A DNA stretch of 9,188 nt from Anaerolineae bacterium (lineage in GTDB: Bacteria; Chloroflexota; Anaerolineae; 4572-78), in NCBI GenBank assembly GCA_027022125.1, contig JALVZI010000324.1, positions 1 to 9,188 on the forward strand, written 5' to 3'. The notes under the pieces are model-generated. The model was not told where the DNA came from. It searched no databases and saw nothing but the letters and a program-made list of their open reading frames with translations. The position numbers and the translations under genes are program-made. Shown in pieces: positions 5,198 to 9,188 of the stretch; position 1 is the first letter of the stretch, and the number at the start of each line of letters is the position of its first letter.

Positions 5198-6376
5198 ATG
5201 AATTTCGACCAAATTATTGACAGAAGCGGCTATCCGACATTCAAACTGAACAAAGCCCAACTGACGGAACATTTCGGCAGTGATGAGGTTTTGCCCTTTT
5301 GGATAGCGGATATGGACTTTCAATCGCCCGGCGCACTGATTGCCGCGCTGACGGCACGGGCGCAGCACGGTATTTACGGGTACGAATATAAAACGGCGGA
5401 CTATTTTAATGCGATAACAGGCTGGTATCGGCGGCGGCACGGCTGGACGCTCGACTCGCGCCAACTCGCCGCGGTTCCCGGCGTGCTGAGCGCCATCGCC
5501 ATTTTGATTGACCAACATTCAAATGAGGGGGATGGGGTCATCATTCAACCACCCGTCTTTTTCGAGTTCCGCTCGGTGATACGGAGCAATCACCGGCGCA
5601 TCGTGAAAAATCCGCTAAAATTGGTGGACGGAAAATACCAGATGGATTTTGACGATTTGGAGCGCAAGGCGGCGGAGCCGGAAAACAAAATTATGATTGT
5701 CTGCAATCCGCACAATCCGGTGGGCAGAGTATGGACGCGCGAAGAATTGTCGCGGGTGGGAGAAATTTGTCGCCGCCATAATGTGCTGGTCATTTCCGAC
5801 GAGATTCACGGCGATATTGTCTATCCGCCGCACCGGTACACGCCGTTTGTTTCGCTTGCAGATGAGTTGGCGCAGGGGGCGGTCAGTTGTTTGTCTCCGG
5901 CAAAAACGTTCAACATTGCGGGCATGGTCGATGCGATGGCGGCTATTCCGAATGAAGATTACCGTAGGCAATTCCGAGATTTCGCGCACCGCTATCAAAT
6001 CAACAAAACAAACGTGTTTGCGCTGGCGGCGGTTGAAACCGTTTACACGCAGGGTGACGCTTGGCTGGATGCGCTGCTGGATTATTTGCAAGCGAATATC
6101 AATTTTCTGCACACATATTTCAGCGAGAATTTGCCGCAGGTAAAGCTGGTGGAACCGGAAGGCACATTTTTGGCGTGGCTCGATTTTACGGCGTTGGGGC
6201 TGGATGCCAAAGCACTGGAGAAATTTTTGGCGCAAAAGGCGAAAATAGCCGTCAGCCCCGGCTATTGGTTTGGCAGGGAAGGGGCGGGGTATGCGCGGAT
6301 GAACATTGCCACACCGCGCAGCGTTTTGCAGGCGGCGGTCTCGCAATTGACCGCAAGCAGCATCAACCTGTGCTGA
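5198..6376 (+). CDS. patB: MalY/PatB-family PLP-dependent cystathionine beta-lyase / aminotransferase
   Basis: A 392-residue fold-type I PLP enzyme of normal family length. Visible landmarks: the substrate-side motif PFWIADMDF (33-41), GIYGYEY (58-64), NPHNPVGRVW (170-179) with the PLP-contacting Asn173, SDEIHGDIVY (200-209) with Asp201 for the pyridine nitrogen, SPAKTFNIAG (233-242) with Lys236 as the Schiff-base lysine, and ARMNIATPR (366-374) with Arg367 for the carboxylate. DEIH and SPAKTFNIAG are typical of the MalY/PatB C-S lyases, which split cystathionine to homocysteine, pyruvate and ammonia. Some members act as aminotransferases instead. It is cytosolic. The ATG follows a modest AAAGGG site. 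It appears to be transcribed alone, separated from acr3 by repeat elements, and ends at a strong terminator. Confidence 0.92.
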   Translation: MNFDQIIDRSGYPTFKLNKAQLTEHFGSDEVLPFWIADMDFQSPGALIAALTARAQHGIYGYEYKTADYFNAITGWYRRRHGWTLDSRQLAAVPGVLSAIAILIDQHSNEGDGVIIQPPVFFEFRSVIRSNHRRIVKNPLKLVDGKYQMDFDDLERKAAEPENKIMIVCNPHNPVGRVWTREELSRVGEICRRHNVLVISDEIHGDIVYPPHRYTPFVSLADELAQGAVSCLSPAKTFNIAGMVDAMAAIPNEDYRRQFRDFAHRYQINKTNVFALAAVETVYTQGDAWLDALLDYLQANINFLHTYFSENLPQVKLVEPEGTFLAWLDFTALGLDAKALEKFLAQKAKIAVSPGYWFGREGAGYARMNIATPRSVLQAAVSQLTASSINLC

Positions 6377-6443
6377 AACCACTCACTACTATTGTGATAT
6401 TGTTGCCACAGAAAAATAGTTGCAGATATTTTATCCGCAAATG

Positions 6444-6480
6444 AAAAGCCCCCGCCATCAACCGATGACGGGGGCTTTTT
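6444..6480. terminator. Bidirectional rho-independent terminator between convergent genes
   Basis: A perfect 11-bp stem, AAAAGCCCCCG (6444-6454) with CGGGGGCTTTT (6469-6479), is capped by an inner CATC/GATG stem with an AACC loop. T-tracts occur on both strands. It serves patB from the left (stop 67 bp away) and the 693-aa protein gene from the right (stop 8 bp away). Confidence 0.93.
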
Positions 6481-6488
6481 ACGATTGT

Positions 6489-8570
6489 CTATCGCAGAAC
6501 CAGCGGCAAATAAATTTGATGCACCGCTGTGGCAGAGGTTACATACGTTTTGCCATCGATACCCAAATAGGTGTTGAGCGCCACCCGCGTGCCACTCGGC
6601 GCGCTGACACGTCCGGTGCTGCTGTCCAACAGTGAGGCGTCCACTTCAATGGCATGGTCAGAATAGTAATCTTGCCCGTCCACTTGCCAATCGTCCCATC
6701 CGTCGCCGTTCAAGTCCGGTCGTCCGTCCAGCGAACCGGTTACATCGCCCAGACCGGCTCCCGGCGCGACATGGGTTTCAATTTTCAGCGCGGTTTTTAT
6801 TCCGCCGACCAACTGATATACCACTTCCACAAAAGCGCCCATCGAGAAAAATCCGTGTTCCTGTTCGTATTGGGTGGTGGCGGTGGTTTGGTATGCCACC
6901 CCGCTGATAACCCACGTGCCGGGCGAGTTGAACACACTCGGCATCGCTTCGATAGCGCCATACCCTTTGAATGCGTCATCGCTGCTGCCGGGCAACTGGC
7001 ATTTCTCAGGGTTTTCGGTTTCCACTTCGATGAGAATTTTATCGCCGTTGGTGTCTACATAATATTTGGCTTTGACACACGCATTCACCGCGAAGTCTCC
7101 GTGTTCGGTGCGATACTCGGTTTGGGCGTTGGCGGTGTATGTTTCACCGCCGATGACCCATTCTCCGCCCAGCAGCATCGAGCCGCCGGCGGGGAAACTT
7201 TCCAGCAGGGCGTAAACTTTGCTGTGCCCCGGCAGTGACGGTGTACCGCCGCCATTGTGCCCGCCGCAGTCGTCCACGTTTTCCACTTCGATTTTGGTGG
7301 CTTTATTGACCCCGTTTTCGACAAAAAATACCACTTTCACACATTGTCCGGCAGGATATGCGCTGCTGTCATTCGGCTCGAAAGTGGTGTATGCCCCGGC
7401 ATTATAGGTGGTGGTCATCGTGTTGGTGCCGGAAATAACCCACGAGCCGTACAACCCGTCGGGCGCGGTGACAACTTTGCCATAAATTTTGTTGGTGAAA
7501 GTGTTGGTGTTGCATTTGTACGGCTCTTCGGTGGCAATTTTGGTGGCGACTTTGGTGCCGTTATCGGTGAAAAATTCCACCTCGGCGCACACGCCCGCCG
7601 CAAATGTACCGTGTTCTTCTTTAAATTCGGTGGTGGTGGGGTCACTGGAAAATTCTGCACCGCCGATTGTCCATGTGGCAGGGGCGGTGGTATATGACGC
7701 CGGAACCGAGTCTATCAGCGCGTACAATTTTTCTTCCACCGGTTCACTGCCACCGGAACCGCAGTGATAGGCTTCTACCACATCAATTTCTGTGGCGTGA
7801 TTTTCACCGTTTTGGGTTTGGAATTTTACTTTTACACAAACACCATTGAAAAAACTACCGTGTTCCTGCTCGAAACGGGTTCCGGCATCGGCGATATATT
7901 CCGTGCCGCTGACAACCCATGTGCCTACCAGTGCGGCGGGAAAATCATCGAGCACGCCATAAACCTGTGTCATCGGCTGGTCGGGGGGCGTATCGCCGCC
8001 GGTTGAATCGCATTTGTAATCCGATTCGGTTTCCAGCGCACGCAACATGGTGGGGGTCGCCGAAGCGTATTCTATTTCCACGCACGTGCCGGTGGTTGGA
8101 TTGCCATTTGAGAAATCGAAAGCGGTGTTGCTGTCGGAGGTGTATACCTTCCCGCCGATTTGCCATTCGCCGTTGTGAATGTCGGTGGGGGGTGGTGCGT
8201 CCAACCGCGCATACAGCGAAACATGTTCGCTGTCGTCACCCCCTCCGCCGCCGGTGTTGCCGCAGTGAGACGCATCTTCATCTTGAATTTTCACGGCAAT
8301 ATTGGTTGTGCCGTCAATGTTGTAGTTTACTTTTGCACAACTGCCCACCGTCAGCGCGTGAAATTCCTCTTCAATTTGGGTGCTGTCGGTGGCTTGAAAT
8401 ACTCTGCCGTCAATAACCCATGTTCCGGCAACGCCTGCGGGTCGGCTGTCAATTGTGCCTTTCCAATCGAATGCGCCGTCATCGCCGTGGTCTGCCTGTG
8501 CTACCAACGGTACTGCCAGCGCCATTATCATCACTACTATCAAACCAATCCACTTTTGCATCTGTTGCAT
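6489..8570 (-). CDS. Secreted multi-repeat DUF5666-like protein with Chloroflexota-type C-terminal tail
   Basis: A 693-residue exported protein. Residues 1-26 form a signal peptide (hydrophobic core 8-23, AQA cleavage site before Asp27). About eight repeats of about 82-88 residues follow, at roughly 35-103, 117-187, 202-270, 281-353, 361-435, 451-524, 534-600 and 608-682. Each has the pattern (L/V)YxxLxxxP, GTWVISGxxY, TxFExEHGxF, GxCVKVxF, ATKIxxE, as in DUF5666 domains, whose function is unknown. Repeats 1-6 each have two cysteines 24-26 residues apart; repeat 7 lacks both. Repeat 8 is divergent and holds DLNGDGWDD (619-627), a likely calcium-binding loop. Glycine-rich linkers separate some repeats. 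The end, IYLPLVLR, resembles tails of exported Chloroflexota proteins. The ATG has AGGAGAG 4 bases upstream. The role is unknown; a cell-surface or adhesive structural protein is plausible. Confidence 0.85.
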   Translation of the reverse strand: MQQMQKWIGLIVVMIMALAVPLVAQADHGDDGAFDWKGTIDSRPAGVAGTWVIDGRVFQATDSTQIEEEFHALTVGSCAKVNYNIDGTTNIAVKIQDEDASHCGNTGGGGGDDSEHVSLYARLDAPPPTDIHNGEWQIGGKVYTSDSNTAFDFSNGNPTTGTCVEIEYASATPTMLRALETESDYKCDSTGGDTPPDQPMTQVYGVLDDFPAALVGTWVVSGTEYIADAGTRFEQEHGSFFNGVCVKVKFQTQNGENHATEIDVVEAYHCGSGGSEPVEEKLYALIDSVPASYTTAPATWTIGGAEFSSDPTTTEFKEEHGTFAAGVCAEVEFFTDNGTKVATKIATEEPYKCNTNTFTNKIYGKVVTAPDGLYGSWVISGTNTMTTTYNAGAYTTFEPNDSSAYPAGQCVKVVFFVENGVNKATKIEVENVDDCGGHNGGGTPSLPGHSKVYALLESFPAGGSMLLGGEWVIGGETYTANAQTEYRTEHGDFAVNACVKAKYYVDTNGDKILIEVETENPEKCQLPGSSDDAFKGYGAIEAMPSVFNSPGTWVISGVAYQTTATTQYEQEHGFFSMGAFVEVVYQLVGGIKTALKIETHVAPGAGLGDVTGSLDGRPDLNGDGWDDWQVDGQDYYSDHAIEVDASLLDSSTGRVSAPSGTRVALNTYLGIDGKTYVTSATAVHQIYLPLVLR

Positions 8571-8595
8571 AATCTCTCCTAACTTTTTTGTTTTT

Positions 8596-8814
8596 TAACC
8601 GAGCTAAATGAAACTTTTGAAAAGTGTGTCAAAATTACAAAAATCATCGGTAATTTTTATGATGTCATTCCCGCGAAAGCGGGAATCCACGGTGTTTCGC
8701 TATGGATTCCGGATATTTCCCTGCGGGAAATTCCGGAATGACATTTAAAATCCGTGAAATTCGTGGAAATTCGTGGCTGAAATTCAGTCACACAAAAAGT
8801 TTCAACCAGTTCAC
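8596..8814 (-). repeat. 219-bp dispersed repeat, copy B (inverted relative to copy A)
   Basis: The reverse complement aligns with 1461-1679 end to end without gaps at about 91% identity. The inner 83-bp element (8662-8744), bounded by ATGTCATTCC and GGAATGACAT, is best conserved. The flanking AT-rich parts carry most differences. One end lies only 26 bp from the start of the 693-aa protein gene, so the repeat forms its upstream region. Confidence 0.88.
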
Positions 8815-8931
8815 CGTTAAAAAGGTGGTATCAGAACAGACGCAAAAAAAGGCAAAAAGTTACGGTGCGGCAAAAAATTGGTTCAAAAGGTACGCGAGGT
8901 TACATTTTAAAATAGATCTCTTGCAAAAATC

Positions 8932-8973
8932 TGTCATTCGGATATTCCCCGCAGGGAGATATCTAGAATGACA
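8932..8973. repeat. Solo 42-bp hairpin related to the core of the 219-bp repeat
   Basis: Arms TGTCATTC (8932-8939) and GAATGACA (8966-8973) match the ends of the 83-bp core in copies A and B. Inside, GATATTCCC and GGGAGATATC pair around a short CGCA loop, like the left half of that core. It lies 13 bases beyond the stop of the methyltransferase gene on the minus strand, so it may double as a transcript-end hairpin. Confidence 0.7.
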
Positions 8974-8986
8974 TTATGGGAGAAAT

Positions 8987-9188
8987 TTATGCAGTGGCGA
9001 AAAGGCATTTTAGGTATGCCCCTTCGGGGAATGTGACCGGATGGTCGAGCGGGTGTTCGGTGCGGGCAATTTCTCGCAGGGGACGCCCGGCTTCTGCGGC
9101 GGTTTGCCGCACGGTATGGAAAAAGGTTTCTGCGGGGATGCGGCTGGAACACGATGCTTGCACCAGCGTGCCGCCGGAAGCCAGCACC
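8987..9188 (-). CDS. Class I SAM-dependent rRNA methyltransferase (RlmI-like), C-terminal fragment
   Basis: The last 67 codons, stop included, of a gene that enters from the right edge. The fragment reads VLASGGTLVQASCSSRIPA onward and ends GAYLKCLFATA. LASGGTLVQASCSS matches the late Rossmann-fold strand with the conserved cysteine segment, and DHPVTFPEGAYLKCLF matches the closing strand of the RlmI/YccW family (23S rRNA m5C methyltransferases with an N-terminal PUA domain). The reaction would be SAM-dependent cytosine methylation of rRNA; the exact target cannot be told from the C-terminus. The PUA domain and SAM-binding motif I lie outside the window. The terminal TAA is at 8987-8989. Confidence 0.8.
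   Translation of the reverse strand, partial: VLASGGTLVQASCSSRIPAETFFHTVRQTAAEAGRPLREIARTEHPLDHPVTFPEGAYLKCLFATA

Larger units (their letters stand above)
8571..8986. other. Gene-free gap with dispersed repeats upstream of the DUF5666 gene
   Basis: These 416 bases hold repeat copy B (8596-8814) and a solo hairpin (8932-8973). The A-rich stretch 8815-8930 shows nothing recognisable beyond a short ATTTTAAAAT palindrome. The promoter of the 693-aa protein gene must lie in or next to copy B. A TTGACA on the minus strand inside copy B (8627-8632) is the only good -35 candidate, and no clear -10 box follows it. Confidence 0.7.

Noticed and set aside
7257..7697. Plus-strand open frames opposite the 693-aa protein gene
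   Set aside because: Antisense shadows: the minus-strand frame has a signal peptide, regular repeats and a good ribosome binding site across the whole region.

Overview
The window looks like part of a Chloroflexota chromosome, probably Anaerolineae-like. The main clue is the large secreted protein, which ends in IYLPLVLR, a C-terminal tail I associate with exported Chloroflexota proteins. Gap regions are densely filled with short palindromic and tandem repeats. Lineage is an inference; there is no rRNA or housekeeping marker here.

Layout. Positions 1-137 (minus) hold the N-terminus of a BadF/HgdC-type activase for 2-hydroxyacyl-CoA dehydratases. Positions 235-1002 (minus) hold a TauE/SafE-type membrane exporter. 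A gene-free stretch of about 1 kb (1003-2026) is packed with palindromes, a 219-bp dispersed repeat and a heptamer tandem array. Next is a compact arsenic-resistance operon on the plus strand (2027-4840): arsR regulator, ArsP/DUF318 permease, small CxxC thioredoxin-like protein, and ACR3 arsenite exporter. A palindrome that fits an ArsR operator lies just before arsR. Two MITE-like inverted-repeat units follow (4861-5143), then a MalY/PatB-type PLP enzyme (5198-6376). It converges on a 693-aa secreted protein (6489-8570, minus) built of about eight DUF5666-like repeats, with a strong bidirectional terminator between them. The right edge holds a second, inverted copy of the 219-bp repeat (8596-8814), a solo hairpin, and the C-terminus of an RlmI-like rRNA methyltransferase (8987-9188, minus).

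How it works together. ArsR would repress its own operon until As(III)/Sb(III) binds. ACR3 would then export arsenite. The ArsP-type permease may export organoarsenicals or another soft metal(loid), and the CxxC protein may supply thiol redox chemistry. No arsenate reductase (arsC) lies in the window. The ars operon, PatB gene and DUF5666 gene all sit between the inverted 219-bp repeats, so the whole segment of about 6.9 kb could in principle invert or have been rearranged as a unit.

I do not see a clearly new multi-gene system. The most distinctive items are the repeat protein with one conserved cysteine pair per repeat, lost as a pair in repeat 7, the inverted 219-bp repeats, and a hairpin that touches the ribosome binding site of the activase gene.
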